Assembly: GCA_910585435.1 (NCBI GenBank)
Contig: CAJUEJ010000001.1
Location: forward strand, 14,877-78,876
Source of the DNA: an uncultured Hungatella sp.
GTDB lineage: Bacteria; Bacillota; Clostridia; Lachnospirales; Lachnospiraceae
Length of the DNA stretch: 64,000 nt
Direction: 5' to 3'
Part shown: positions 27,046-36,786 of the stretch, one piece after another
How positions within the stretch are numbered: position 1 is the first letter of the stretch
How the letters are laid out: each line of letters begins with the position of its first letter
Notes under the pieces: generated by a model
The model's database searches: none
What the model was told of the DNA's origin: nothing
The model's input: only the letters and a program-made list of their open reading frames with translations
Made by a program: the position numbers and the translations under genes

Positions 27046-27642
27046 TTAACCGTGAATAATAATACTGATCCGCTTGTAGATCAGGGTGGTTACCAGGGAG
27101 ACGATGGCTCCCTTTATCAGATTAAACGGGGCAACGCACACGAAAGCCAGGGTCCATACGCTGGACACAGCAGGATTGATGGCGGCTCCGGCAGCAATGA
27201 TAGAGTCTAAGGGCATAAAATTGGAGTAAAACGGAATCATAACCAGGGCGTTTAAGACAGCACCTACAAGAGCCATGGAGACGGTTCCTGCCACCATGCC
27301 TATGAGGGCTCCTTTTTTTGTCTTATTCAGCTTGTAAATCCAGCCTGCCGGCAGAATCAGGGAACATCCGATGCAGATGTTGGCAAATTCTCCCACAAAT
27401 CCGGTGGAAGTAGGTTTTAACACCAGCTTTACAAGAATTTTTACCAGCTCAATGACAGCGCCGGCCAGAGGGCCCATGGAAAAGGTTCCCACTAACACAG
27501 GAATCTCACTTAAGTCCAGGCCATAAAATGGGGGGGCGATGAAAGGGATGGGGAACTCAAACAGCATCAGCACCGCGCCCAGGGCACCGAACATGCCCAT
27601 CAGAACCACATTTTTCAGGTTAAAAACTTTTCTTTCTTTCAT
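27046..27642 (-). CDS. ribU: Riboflavin ECF transporter S component RibU
   Basis: 198 residues with about six membrane segments. It is recognisable as RibU by LVLMGMFGALGAVLMLFEFP, the PPFYGLDLSEIPVLVG segment and the KPTSTGFVGEFANICIG loop. It is the substrate-binding membrane subunit that, with the shared energy-coupling factor module encoded elsewhere, imports riboflavin. AAGGAGG precedes the start. An FMN riboswitch with its own terminator lies in the leader, confirming the flavin link. Confidence 0.96.
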   Translation of the reverse strand: MKERKVFNLKNVVLMGMFGALGAVLMLFEFPIPFIAPPFYGLDLSEIPVLVGTFSMGPLAGAVIELVKILVKLVLKPTSTGFVGEFANICIGCSLILPAGWIYKLNKTKKGALIGMVAGTVSMALVGAVLNALVMIPFYSNFMPLDSIIAAGAAINPAVSSVWTLAFVCVAPFNLIKGAIVSLVTTLIYKRISIIIHG

Positions 27643-27749
27643 TTTCTTATCCTCCTTGAGATTTTAATGTACTCCTCAAGCCTTCCTGTGCCTGGGAAAG
27701 TATATCTTAGGGCCCGGAGGGGAACTGCAGCTTACTGACTGGCAGGCAA

Positions 27750-27779
27750 CAAAAAACCTGAGTATGGGAATACTCAGGG
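27750..27779 (-). terminator. FMN-riboswitch expression-platform terminator
   Basis: On the minus strand CCTGAGTATT and the complementary AATACTCAGG form a stem followed by TTTTTTG, between the FMN aptamer and ribU. Riboflavin mononucleotide binding would favour this stem and switch ribU off. Confidence 0.88.
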
Positions 27780-27813
27780 CCAACACGCATCCAAACCATA
27801 CGGCATGCAGTTT

Positions 27814-27920
27814 CTTCTCTCATCCAGACTATACTGTCGGTTTTGGAATTTCACCAAATCAGCCACCTTAGTGGGTCGCGGACTATACCGCCGGTGGGGA
27901 ATCGCACCCCGCCCCGAAGA
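27814..27920 (-). ncRNA. FMN (RFN) riboswitch controlling ribU
   Basis: The minus strand reads the conserved RFN element: TTCGGGGCGGGGTG, then the ATTCCCCACCGGCGGTAT box, GTGGCTGATTTGGTG and the closing AGTCTGGATGAGAGAA. All arms of the six-helix junction are present. It lies about 170 bases upstream of ribU, with an intrinsic terminator between them. Confidence 0.97.
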
Positions 27921-27940
27921 ACTAGTTATTTACAGGGGAT

Positions 27941-27969
27941 ATTATAATACAGTGGGGCGGGAAATGCAA
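27941..27969 (-). promoter_or_regulatory. Sigma-A promoter of the riboswitch-ribU transcript
   Basis: On the minus strand TTGCAT and TATAAT are spaced by 17 bases, about 20 bases before the FMN aptamer. Confidence 0.8.
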
Positions 27970-28173
27970 GATGAAAAACTTTCAGATGAAACAAACACAA
28001 ATTCTCGACATAAAATAGAAGATATGGTAGAATAAATAGGTGGCAGGGCCGCTTCGTGATGGATCGGGAGCATGCTCTGTCTCTGACCTGGATACGGGGA
28101 AGTGCGATTGGGGAAACGGACTTTGCATTCCAGGCAATTCTTTGAAAATCTTATGTTCTATGGGGGATAATCT

Positions 28174-29772
28174 ATGAAATTTCTTGTAAACAAAAAACTT
28201 TCTACACGCATTAGTATTCTCACTACTGCAATTATCCTGACAGGTATGCTGCTTCTTTGGATATTTGTGTCTGCCAATGCGTCTTCCATGGTTAAAAATG
28301 ACATAACCAACCAGATGACAGATGCTGTAGAAGCCAGAGCAGCCATCATAGCGAGTACGTAACCTCGGCGGAGGAATATATGACCGCCTTTGCCCTGGGA
28401 AGTGAGGTCCGCCAGCTTCTTTTGCATCCGGAGGACCAGGAGCTGCTGAAAGAGGCCCAGGAATATACCCAGGACTTTGCGGCTGTCAAAGGTATTTTTG
28501 AGGGGCTTTATATTGCAACTCCGGATACGTATGTCCTGACCCATACCTCGCAGGGGGCCATCGGAATAACCACCCGGTCCGGGGATTCTCTTGACACCTT
28601 CCAAAATACTATTTTGTCCCAGCAGAAGCTGACCAATCTGGGAATCATGAAGTCGCCGGGAACCGGGAGCATGATCCTGTCCATGTACTACCCGATTTTT
28701 GAAGGGCAGAGGTGTATCGGATTTGTGGGGGCCGGCGTGTATGCCAGCCACCTGATGGATGCGCTGCTGAACCTGAATATCAAGGGGCTGCCTGACAGCG
28801 AGTACGTGTTCCTGAATGTGGAGAACGGGGTATACCTTTACCATCAGGATGAAGCGCTTCTGAATACAGAGACTACAGACCAGGGGTACAAGGAGATTAT
28901 CCGGCGGATCCAGGCAGAGGGCAGCACCCAGGCAAGTACATATTCCTACCGGGATGAAAACGGTGTGGGGCGGATTCTGGGAGAGATGGCAAACGGAAAT
29001 CTTTGCGTGAATGTTACGGAGAATGAATCCTACTATATTGGAGATTTTAAGGCATTGTCTGAAAGCCTGAAATCTATCCATGCCAACCTTGTAAGTGTCA
29101 TCCGGGATATTTCGGATGTGGCCCGGCTGGTTGATACAAGTGCGGATCAGGTAGCCACAGGCGCGCAGGCATTGTCACAGGGGACTATGGAGCAGGCGTC
29201 CTCTGTGGAAGGGCTGGTATCCAATGTGACTGCCATCACGTCCCAGATTCAGACCAGCACTGTGCGCTGTGGCAGCGCCAGCCAGCTGGTGGATAAGGCG
29301 GCCGGTCATCAAAACCATTGAGGACATTGCATTCCAGACCAATATTCTGGCCTTAAATGCCTCCGTGGAAGCCGCCCGGGCCGGCGCTGCAGGAAAGGGA
29401 TTTTCCGTAGTGGCGGATGAGGTCCGCAATCTTGCCGCCAAATCAGCTGAAGCCGCCGAGGATACAGGAGGGCTGGTTAACCAATCTATCCAGGATGTAA
29501 AGACAGGGACAGATGCCACCAACCTGGCTGTTTCCGCCATGGAGGTGATCCGTGACTGCATTCAGGAGATTAAGACGCTGATGGATGAGATTGCGGCTGC
29601 CAGCATCCGGCAGTCGGAGATGATCGTATCCGTAGAAGACGGAATCAAGGAGATTTCCAGAGTGGTGCAGACCAATTCCTCTGCTGCAGATGAAAGCGCT
29701 TCCGTTTCCAGGCAGCTGTCCGATCAGGCACGGACCCTGAACAGCTTAATCAGCCGGTTCCATATCGCATAG
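28174..29772 (+). pseudogene. Methyl-accepting chemotaxis protein, broken by a frameshift and two deletions
   Basis: Three readable pieces make one chemoreceptor. 28174-28362 encodes the first membrane helix and start of the Cache sensor, ending in a premature stop; the frame resumes at 28350-28380 (reading SEYVTSAEEYM), consistent with loss of one base. 28380-29321 encodes the Cache domain to YRDENGVG, then jumps straight to RILGEMANGNL, so the second membrane helix and HAMP are missing in frame. Near 29295, after VDKAAGH, some tens of codons of the signalling hairpin are lost and the frame changes; 29269-29772 continues with IEDIAFQTNILALNASVEAARAG. The product cannot signal. Confidence 0.88.
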
Positions 29773-29784
29773 ATATTAAATAGT

Positions 29785-29818
29785 AAGAGGCCGTTGCATC
29801 TCTGCAGCAGCCTCTTTG
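29785..29818. terminator. Probable bidirectional terminator
   Basis: AAGAGGC and GCCTCTT flank a loop with further weak pairing (TTGCA/TGCAG), followed by T residues, between the convergent chemoreceptor and metY genes. Confidence 0.5.
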
Positions 29819-29828
29819 CATGTTCCTT

Positions 29829-31106
29829 CTATGCCAGCGCCTGATCCAAATCGGCGATGATATCATCCACATTCTCGATGCCTACACTGAGCCGGATAAG
29901 GGACGGATCCACACCGGCTTCCACCAGCTGTTCATCACTTAGCTGGCGGTGGGTATGGCTGGCAGGGTGGAGGACGCAGGTCCGGGCATCCGCCACATGA
30001 GTGACAATGGCAGCCAGCTTTAGTTTATCCATAAACACGGCGGCAGCCGCCCTTCCTCCCTTTAAGCCAAAGGAAATAACACCGCAGGTGCCCTTTGGCA
30101 TGTATTTCTGAGCCAGCTCATAGTATTTGTCGCCTTCCAGGCCGGGATAGTTGACCCAGGCCACATCGTCTCTGGACTTTAAATACCTGGCTACAGCCAG
30201 GGCATTCTCACAGTGGCGGGGTACACGCAGGTGAAGGGTCTCCAGGCCGATATTTAACAGGAAAGCGTTCTGGGGAGCCTGGATAGATCCCATATCCCGC
30301 ATCAGCTGGGCTGTGGCCTTGGTGATGTAGGCGGCTTTCCCGAATTTTTTCGTGTAGGTGATGCCGTGGTAGGAGTCATCCGGGGTGGTAAGCCCGGGGA
30401 ACTTGTCCGGGCAGGATTCCCAGTCAAAGCTGCCGCTGTCCACAATGCAGCCGCCTACAGTCATGGCATGGCCGTCCATGTACTTGGTGGTGGAGTGGGT
30501 GACGATATCCGCGCCCCACGCAAAGGGACGGCAGTTGATGGGGGTGGCAAAGGTATTGTCGATGATGAGAGGAACCTGATGGCTGTGGGCCAGCCGGGCA
30601 AATTTCTCTATATCTAAAACCACAAGGGCCGGGTTGGCGATGGTCTCCCCGAACACGGCTTTGGTGTTTGGCTTAAATGCTTTTTCAAGCTCCTCCTCCG
30701 GTGCGTCCGGGTCCACCAGAGTACACTGGATGCCGAAGCGCTTTAAGGTGACGGTAAACAGATTGGAGGTGCCGCCGTAGATGGTGGCGGCGCTGACCAC
30801 ATGGTCGCCTGCAGAGCAGATATTTAAGATGGCGTACATATTGGCTGCCTGGCCGGAGGATGTGAGCATGGCTGCCACTCCGCCTTCCAGCTTGCAGATT
30901 TTGTCGGCAACGGCATCGTTGGTGGGATTGGCCAGACGTGTGTAGAAGTAGCCGTTCTCCTCCAGATCAAAAAGACGGCCCATCTGTTCACTGGTCTCGT
31001 ATTTGAAGGTAGTACTCTGATAGATAGGCAGTATCCGGGGCTCCCCGTTTTTCGGCTGCCATCCGCCCTGGATGCAGATGGTCTCCGGTGATTGCTTGCG
31101 CTCCAT
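29829..31106 (-). CDS. metY: O-acetylhomoserine sulfhydrylase (Cys/Met metabolism PLP enzyme)
   Basis: 425 residues. PLP Lys is in DIVTHSTTKYMDGHAM; other family segments are YTRLANPTNDAVADKICKLEGG, SSGQAANMYAIL and IDNTFATP. The length and C-terminal ASHTHRQLSDEQL fit the O-acetylhomoserine sulfhydrylase class, which forms homocysteine from sulfide. The start at 31106 follows AGGAGG; the frame extends further upstream without a site. I see no SAM riboswitch in its short leader. Confidence 0.93.
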   Translation of the reverse strand: MERKQSPETICIQGGWQPKNGEPRILPIYQSTTFKYETSEQMGRLFDLEENGYFYTRLANPTNDAVADKICKLEGGVAAMLTSSGQAANMYAILNICSAGDHVVSAATIYGGTSNLFTVTLKRFGIQCTLVDPDAPEEELEKAFKPNTKAVFGETIANPALVVLDIEKFARLAHSHQVPLIIDNTFATPINCRPFAWGADIVTHSTTKYMDGHAMTVGGCIVDSGSFDWESCPDKFPGLTTPDDSYHGITYTKKFGKAAYITKATAQLMRDMGSIQAPQNAFLLNIGLETLHLRVPRHCENALAVARYLKSRDDVAWVNYPGLEGDKYYELAQKYMPKGTCGVISFGLKGGRAAAAVFMDKLKLAAIVTHVADARTCVLHPASHTHRQLSDEQLVEAGVDPSLIRLSVGIENVDDIIADLDQALA

Positions 31107-31224
31107 ATGAAATCCTCCTGTTATTTTATTGGTTTTTAGAGAAAATTTTGACACCTGTATCACGGACATAGTCTATCACAACTGAGGGAGGAAAATCAAG
31201 AGAAAATGCTTTGGCAGGAATCCG

Positions 31225-31253
31225 TTGCTATTTCCTGATTTATCTACTATAAT
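31225..31253 (+). promoter_or_regulatory. Sigma-A promoter of cls
   Basis: TTGCTA and TATAAT spaced by 17 bases, about 54 bases before the cardiolipin synthase start. Confidence 0.85.
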
Positions 31254-31306
31254 ACAGAGTATTGCAAGGATGTCATTGTACCGGACCGGGCAAGGAGGTT
31301 TTACAG

Positions 31307-32863
31307 ATGAGTAGTTTAAAAAAGCTGAAAAAACTACAGAGAATTTTATTTGGGCGTACCACACTGATTGTGCTGTTTCTTTTGATTCAGATCGGGTATT
31401 TCTTCGGAATCGTAGAGTGGCTTACACAGTACTCTCTCTATGTCTACATTGCGTTTGACCTGTTTGGAGGGCTGCTTTGCATCTATATTATCAACAAAAA
31501 AGACAATCCCAGCTTTAAGCTGGCCTGGATCATTCCTGTGCTTCTGTTTCCCGTATTTGGAAGCCTTCTCTACCTCTATGTGGAGCTGGAGATCAGCGGA
31601 AGACTGATCGAAAAGCGGGCCGGGCAGTTTGTCCGGGAATCAAAGGAGTATGTAAGGCAGGATAAAGAGGTGATGGAACGCCTGGAGAAGGAAGATAAGC
31701 TTACAGCCAACCTGGCAGAATATGTGGGAACAAAAGGCGGATTTCCTATCTATGGGCATACGTCGGTGGAATATTTCCCAAGCGGCCAGGCGAAGTGGAA
31801 GCGTCTGAAAGAGGAGCTTTTAAAGGCAGAGAAATTCATTTTTATGGAATATTTTATTGTGGAAGAGGGGGTCATGTGGGACAGCATCCTAAAAATCCTG
31901 GAGCAGAAGGCAAAGGAAGGGGTGGAAGTGCGGTTTATGTATGACGGTATGTGCTCCCTTATGCTTCTTCCCCACAACTATCCCAAAAAGATGGAGGCCA
32001 GGGGAATCCGCTGCCAGATGTTTGCCCCCATAAAACCGCTTCTGTCCACGGCCCAGAACAACCGGGATCACCGCAAGATTGTGGTGATCGACGGCCGCAC
32101 AGCCTTTACCGGAGGCATCAATCTGGCGGATGAGTACATCAATGAGAGAAAGCGGTTTGGCTACTGGAAGGACGTGGCTGTCATGGTGAAGGGGGATGCT
32201 GTAAGGAATTTTACGGTCATGTTCCTTCAGCTATGGAATATCTGGGAGAAGACGGCACTTCCCTATGAGAAGTATCTGTATCAGGGGGAGGGAGAGCAGC
32301 TTTCCGGCTCCGCGGACGGGTATGTGCTGGGTTATGGGGATTCTCCCCTTGACCATGAGCCGGTGGGCAAGAGAGTCTACCTGGATATTCTGAATACGGC
32401 CAAGAGCTACGTGCATATTATGACACCGTATCTGATTCTGGATGACGAGACCATCGGCGCCCTGTCCTACGGGGCCAAAAGAGGGGTGGAGATTGTTATT
32501 ATCATGCCTCATATTCCGGATAAAAGGTATGCATTTATGCTGGCTCACAGCTACTATAAGGAGCTTCTGGAGGCAGGGGTGAAGATCTATGAGTTTACCC
32601 CTGGATTTGTCCATGCCAAGGTGTTTACCAGTGACGATGAGAAGGCGGTGGTGGGAACCATCAATCTGGATTTCAGAAGCCTGTACCACCATTTTGAGTG
32701 CGGGGCGTTTTTATATCGGAACCAGGCGGTGGCTGATGTGGAAAGGGATTTTCAAGAGACGCTAGCCCGGTGCCAGGAGATTACGCTGGAAACGTGCAGA
32801 CATTTTCCCCTGCATGAGAAGATTGCAGGGAGGGCTCTGCGGCTGATTGCGCCGATGATGTAG
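31307..32863 (+). CDS. cls: Cardiolipin synthase
   Basis: 518 residues. Two N-terminal membrane helices (LIVLFLLIQIGYF, YIAFDLFGGLLCIY) precede two phospholipase-D catalytic motifs: NRDHRKIVVIDG (HxK) and PGFVHAKVFTSDDEKAVVGT (HxK with trailing D). It joins two phosphatidylglycerols to cardiolipin at the membrane. The ATG at 31307 follows AAGGAGG, and an almost consensus promoter lies upstream. The gene is intact. Confidence 0.94.
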   Translation: MSSLKKLKKLQRILFGRTTLIVLFLLIQIGYFFGIVEWLTQYSLYVYIAFDLFGGLLCIYIINKKDNPSFKLAWIIPVLLFPVFGSLLYLYVELEISGRLIEKRAGQFVRESKEYVRQDKEVMERLEKEDKLTANLAEYVGTKGGFPIYGHTSVEYFPSGQAKWKRLKEELLKAEKFIFMEYFIVEEGVMWDSILKILEQKAKEGVEVRFMYDGMCSLMLLPHNYPKKMEARGIRCQMFAPIKPLLSTAQNNRDHRKIVVIDGRTAFTGGINLADEYINERKRFGYWKDVAVMVKGDAVRNFTVMFLQLWNIWEKTALPYEKYLYQGEGEQLSGSADGYVLGYGDSPLDHEPVGKRVYLDILNTAKSYVHIMTPYLILDDETIGALSYGAKRGVEIVIIMPHIPDKRYAFMLAHSYYKELLEAGVKIYEFTPGFVHAKVFTSDDEKAVVGTINLDFRSLYHHFECGAFLYRNQAVADVERDFQETLARCQEITLETCRHFPLHEKIAGRALRLIAPMM

Positions 32864-32922
32864 ATGTACTCTCGGAATCTCTCCTGCACCTGCCTTTGTG
32901 GCTGATTTTCCGTCCTATGCAC

Positions 32923-32972
32923 ATAAATTTAATCAACGTACGTTCCACGTACGCCTCATAAATTTATGCACA
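32923..32972. repeat. Short compound inverted repeat
   Basis: TAAATTTA motifs flanked by TGCA lie on either side of ACGTACGTTCCACGTACG, making a nested palindrome of about 50 bases between cls and the dipeptidase gene. No T-run is present. Confidence 0.5.
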
Positions 32973-33047
32973 TCTGACAAAAAATCATCTCACAAAATCA
33001 GGCACAGAGAGACTCCGGGAGTATATGTAGGAGAAGAGGAGGATAAG

Positions 33048-34052
33048 ATGAAGGTTGCGGATATGCATTGCGATACTATCGCAGAAATTTATTATGCCCA
33101 GAGCAGGGGAGAGGATGTGGGAATCCGGAGAAACCAGTTTCATGTGGATCTGAAAAAAATGGCGAAGGGAGATTACGGGATTCAGAATTTTGCCCTGTTT
33201 ACTTCCATAGCACGGGAGGAAAGGCCTTTTGAGTATACCATGAACCTGCTGGACGTGTTCTATCAGGAGATGGAGAAGAATCAGGACCTGATCGGTGTGG
33301 TAAGATCCTATCAGGATATCGAGGAAAACTGGAAGAAGGGACGGATGTCCGCCCTTTTAACCATTGAGGAGGGGGCTGTCTGCCAGGGGAACCTGTCCTT
33401 TCTGCGGGACTTCTACCGTCTGGGCGTGCGGATGATGACCCTTTTGTGGAACCATCCCAATGAGCTGGGATACCCAAGCTGCAGGGATACCAGGGGGGCA
33501 GGATCCATCGGCATCCCGGACACGGAGCGCGGCCTTACGGAGACAGGGATAGCATTTCTTGAGGAGATGGAGAGGCTGGGAATGATCATCGACATCTCAC
33601 ATCTCAACGACGCGGGGGTCTGGGATGTGTTTAAGTATACGAAAAAGCCTTTCGTTGCCAGCCATTCCAATGCCAGGGCGCTGACTGACGGATGCCTGCG
33701 GAATTTGACTGACGACATGATACGGCAGATGGGAGAGAGAGGATGCGTGCTGGGAATCAATTACTACCCGCCTTTCCTTAAGGTGCCGGAGGCAGGAAAA
33801 GAGGAGGAGAAGATGAAGAGCCGGGTGTCTGATATGGTGCGTCACATGAAGCACATCAGGCAGACAGGGGGGATCGGCTGTATCGGCCTGGGGTCTGATT
33901 TCGACGGGATCGGAGGAGACCTGGAGATGAAGTCCTGCGCTGACCTTCCTCTTCTGGAGGCGGAGATGAGGCGGCAGGGATTTTCGGAATCGGAGATTGA
34001 GGCCGTATTCCATGGAAATGTGCTGCGGGTTTACAGAGAGGTGCTGCTATGA
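33048..34052 (+). CDS. Membrane dipeptidase family M19 (renal dipeptidase-like)
   Basis: 334 residues of a zinc amidohydrolase. The N-terminal HCDT motif (metal His-Asp), Glu in LTIEEGA, His in ISHLN and SHSNAR, and the LGSDFDGIG loop are all visible, so the binuclear site looks complete. These enzymes hydrolyse dipeptides, including ones with D-residues at the C-terminus; there is no signal peptide, so it is cytoplasmic. The ATG at 33048 follows AGAGGAGG. Its TGA overlaps the next gene start. Confidence 0.93.
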   Translation: MKVADMHCDTIAEIYYAQSRGEDVGIRRNQFHVDLKKMAKGDYGIQNFALFTSIAREERPFEYTMNLLDVFYQEMEKNQDLIGVVRSYQDIEENWKKGRMSALLTIEEGAVCQGNLSFLRDFYRLGVRMMTLLWNHPNELGYPSCRDTRGAGSIGIPDTERGLTETGIAFLEEMERLGMIIDISHLNDAGVWDVFKYTKKPFVASHSNARALTDGCLRNLTDDMIRQMGERGCVLGINYYPPFLKVPEAGKEEEKMKSRVSDMVRHMKHIRQTGGIGCIGLGSDFDGIGGDLEMKSCADLPLLEAEMRRQGFSESEIEAVFHGNVLRVYREVLL

Positions 34053-35444
34053 AAGAACTGACTGATATGAGAGAATTCGCCGGTTTTATCAGGAGAAATA
34101 GCTGGCTGGTAATTTTTACAGTACTGACTGCGGCTGTGGTGTACGGGGCCTATCTGATCCACGGCGGGGATATCCTGATGGACGCGGAGACATATATCGT
34201 GTATCAGGAGGATTCTCTTGCCACCTTTGAGCGTGCCGGGCGTTATGGGTTGTACCTGGCGAAAAAGCTTTTTTCCACGAATACATATATGCCGGAGGCT
34301 TTTCTGTGTTATATGATGATTGTCATGTGCATTGCCAGCCTGTTTTTTGATTTCTGCATCCATGACATTATGTCGGCAGGCCATGGGAAGGAGGCAGATA
34401 TTTTTTCATGGGTATTTAACGGGCTGTTTATAAGCTGTCCGGTGCTTGTCCACCAGTTTTACTTTTATTACCAGGCCTTCGAGGTGGCATTGGGATTTTT
34501 CCTGGGGATTTTAGGCGCTTATGCGGTCCATGTCTGGGCTTATAAAAAAGGAAAAGCTCCCTGGGCCTTTCTGGGTTTTGCCTGTATGTTGTGGAGCTTT
34601 GGGATCTATCAGGTGCTGGTGCCTTTTTACATAGCAGTCAATGTGGTATTTTATCTTGCCGATTATTTGTATGGTGAGAAGCGGGAGGACTATTTTCTTG
34701 TCTGTGTGAAGCTGACGGGGATTTTTCTTGCAGGTCTGTGTGGATATCTGTTTCTTTCAAAGCTGTGGGTGCTTGTCCGCTATCATAAGTTTATGACGCT
34801 TCTTGCTGACAACTATATGGGCTGGGGAAGGTTTTCTTTTACAGACTGTCTCCGGCTTATAAAAAGAGACTTGTGGAACGTGATTTTTTCACAGGTTCCT
34901 GCATTCAGCCGCGGCTATTTATTTTTAACGGTTTTATTTGCAGCGCTGGCGTGGCAAGGAGGAAAAAGGGCCGGAAAGAAACAGCTTTATCTGTATCTTA
35001 TGGCCACGGCTGTTTTTGTGGTGTCTCCTTTTTTTATGTCCCTTCTTCTGGGAAATTGTCAGATTCTTCGGGCGCATCTGGTTTATCCCTTTGTTTTTGC
35101 GGCTTGCGCTGGCTTTGCCGCCATGCTGCTGTGGGACAGGCGGAGGCTTTTTTATCCTCTGGCCGGGGTTTTGCTGTTTTTGTTCTGCGATCAGATCAGC
35201 ATTTCCAACCGCTATGAGCAGATGATCCATTTTGTCGCAAAAGCGGATCGGGAAATGGCAGGTGCTATCTACCAGCAGGCCAGGAAACTGAGTCTGGACT
35301 CTGTGGGAGCCGCCGGGAGAACTGGAGGAATATGCCTGCCAGCGGGCGGAAAGTATGACGGTCTGGCCGGCAGAGGGCTCTATGGTCTGTGAAAACGGGC
35401 TGATTATTATTAAAATAGGAGAGTCTCATACAGCAGGACATTGA
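34049..35444 (+). pseudogene. GtrII-like membrane glucosyltransferase, 3' end damaged
   Basis: About ten membrane segments with YLIHGGDILMDAETY and FYYQAFEVALGFFLGI in the order seen in GtrII-type glucosyltransferases, which transfer glucose from a lipid carrier to a cell-surface polymer. The annotated frame ends in 40 residues that look random (SVGAAGRTGG to GLYGL, stop 35392). In the next frame the DNA reads ELEEYACQRAESMTVWPAEG followed by CENGLIIIKIGESH, stop 35444, which is the usual C-terminus. The frames meet near 35290-35310 and about 70-80 codons expected between AIYQQARKL and ELEEY are absent. A deletion with frame loss explains this. It overlaps the dipeptidase stop by four bases. 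Confidence 0.72.
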
Positions 35445-35486
35445 TTTTTCAGCTTAGGAAATTTTCCAATTTAAAGCACTATAGCA

Positions 35487-35515
35487 TTGACGCGGCAAAA
35501 AAATTGTAGTATGAT
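35487..35515 (+). promoter_or_regulatory. Sigma-A promoter of the ABC uptake operon
   Basis: TTGACG and TATGAT spaced by 17 bases, 42 bases upstream of the binding-protein start. Confidence 0.8.
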
Positions 35516-35557
35516 ACTACTGTTGTAAATTTTTGATTAGTAAGGGAGAGAATTATT

Positions 35558-36613
35558 ATGAGGAAATCATCTAAGATTTTGTCTCTGGTTCTTGCCGGCG
35601 CTATGGTTATGTCCATGGCAGGATGCTCCGGCAAAGGGGAGGAGACCACGGCAGCGGCTACAGAGGCGGCTACAACCACAGCGGCAGGCAGCGAGGCTGC
35701 AAAAAGCGAAGAGACCACGGCGGCGGAGGAGCCTGAGAAGGTATTTAACGTGGGTATCTGCCAGCTGGTACAGCATGACGCGCTGGATGCGGCAACGGAA
35801 GGATTTAAAGACGCCCTGGTTGAAGAGCTGGGGGACGGAGTCGTATTTGACGAGCAGAACGCCCAGGGTGATGCAAATACCTGCTCCACCATTATCAACA
35901 GTTTTGTATCCGGAGGCGTAGACCTGATTCTGGCCAATGCCACACCGGCTCTGCAGGCAGCACAGGCCGGAACCAACGAGATTCCCATTCTGGGAACTTC
36001 TGTTACCGAGTATGGCGTGGCTCTGGGAATCGATGGGTTTGACGGGACTGTAGGCGGCAATATTTCCGGTACATCGGATCTGGCCCCTCTTGATGAGCAG
36101 GCAGCCATGCTGCATGAGCTGTTCCCGGACAAGAAGACAGTAGGTCTTATCTACTGCTCTGCAGAGGCAAACTCCCAGTATCAGGTTGATACAGTAAAAG
36201 CGGCTCTGGAAGGGCTGGGATACAGCTGTGAGTATTATGCTTTTTCCGATTCCAACGATCTGGCCACCATTGTTACAAAAGCATGCTCTGAGTGCGAAGT
36301 GCTCTATGTTCCTACGGATAATACTGCAGCAGCCAATGCGGAGCTGGTAAACAGCATCTGTATGCCGGCAGGTATCCCTGTGGTTGCAGGCGAGGAAGGT
36401 ATCTGTGCAGGCTGCGGCGTCGCAACCCTTTCTATCAGCTACTATGATCTGGGATGGGGAACCGGCAAGATGGCTGCCAAGATTTTGAAAGGCGAAGCCA
36501 ATATTTCCGAGATGCCTATTGAGTATGCACCTCAGTTTACCAAGAAATACAATGCTATCATCTGTGAAGAGCTGAACATCCAGGTTCCGGATGATTATGA
36601 GCCGATTCAGTAG
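35558..36613 (+). CDS. ABC transporter substrate-binding lipoprotein (PF04392-like)
   Basis: 351 residues. A lipoprotein signal with lipobox SMAGC is followed by a Thr/Ala-rich linker full of TTAA units, then a periplasmic-binding fold starting VFNVGICQLVQHDALDAATEGF and including ANATPALQAAQA and TVGLIYCSAEANS. This is the PF04392 family, whose operons carry a branched-chain-type permease and an ATPase as here; characterised relatives bind tryptophan or tyrosine, but the ligand here is not evident. It has its own strong promoter. A terminator-like stem before the permease probably raises its expression over the membrane parts. Confidence 0.92.
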   Translation: MRKSSKILSLVLAGAMVMSMAGCSGKGEETTAAATEAATTTAAGSEAAKSEETTAAEEPEKVFNVGICQLVQHDALDAATEGFKDALVEELGDGVVFDEQNAQGDANTCSTIINSFVSGGVDLILANATPALQAAQAGTNEIPILGTSVTEYGVALGIDGFDGTVGGNISGTSDLAPLDEQAAMLHELFPDKKTVGLIYCSAEANSQYQVDTVKAALEGLGYSCEYYAFSDSNDLATIVTKACSECEVLYVPTDNTAAANAELVNSICMPAGIPVVAGEEGICAGCGVATLSISYYDLGWGTGKMAAKILKGEANISEMPIEYAPQFTKKYNAIICEELNIQVPDDYEPIQ

Positions 36614-36697
36614 TACTGCATTCACCGTTGTTTCTGCCCAGGCAGATTGTGCTGTGAATGAAGCGTTAACGCAGGGCTTACAAAAAGAGAATAAAGA

Positions 36698-36741
36698 GGC
36701 AGCAGCGGGACTAAAATCATCACGTCTCGCTGCCGTTTTTT
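36698..36741 (+). terminator. Internal terminator or attenuator between binding protein and permease
   Basis: GGCAGCAGCGGGAC and GTCTCGCTGCC form an imperfect stem followed by TTTTTT, 45 bases before the permease start. Confidence 0.8.
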
Positions 36742-36786
36742 CAAAAGATATCCTGCCAGGCAGGATAACAGGGTGAGGTGACAGAG

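Noticed and set aside
28029..28173. Cyclic-di-GMP riboswitch before the chemoreceptor
   Set aside because: The leader lacks the conserved GEMM-type core; no paired arms could be found.
31107..31224. Possible SAM riboswitch before metY
   Set aside because: The minus-strand leader is short and lacks the S-box core and a terminator.
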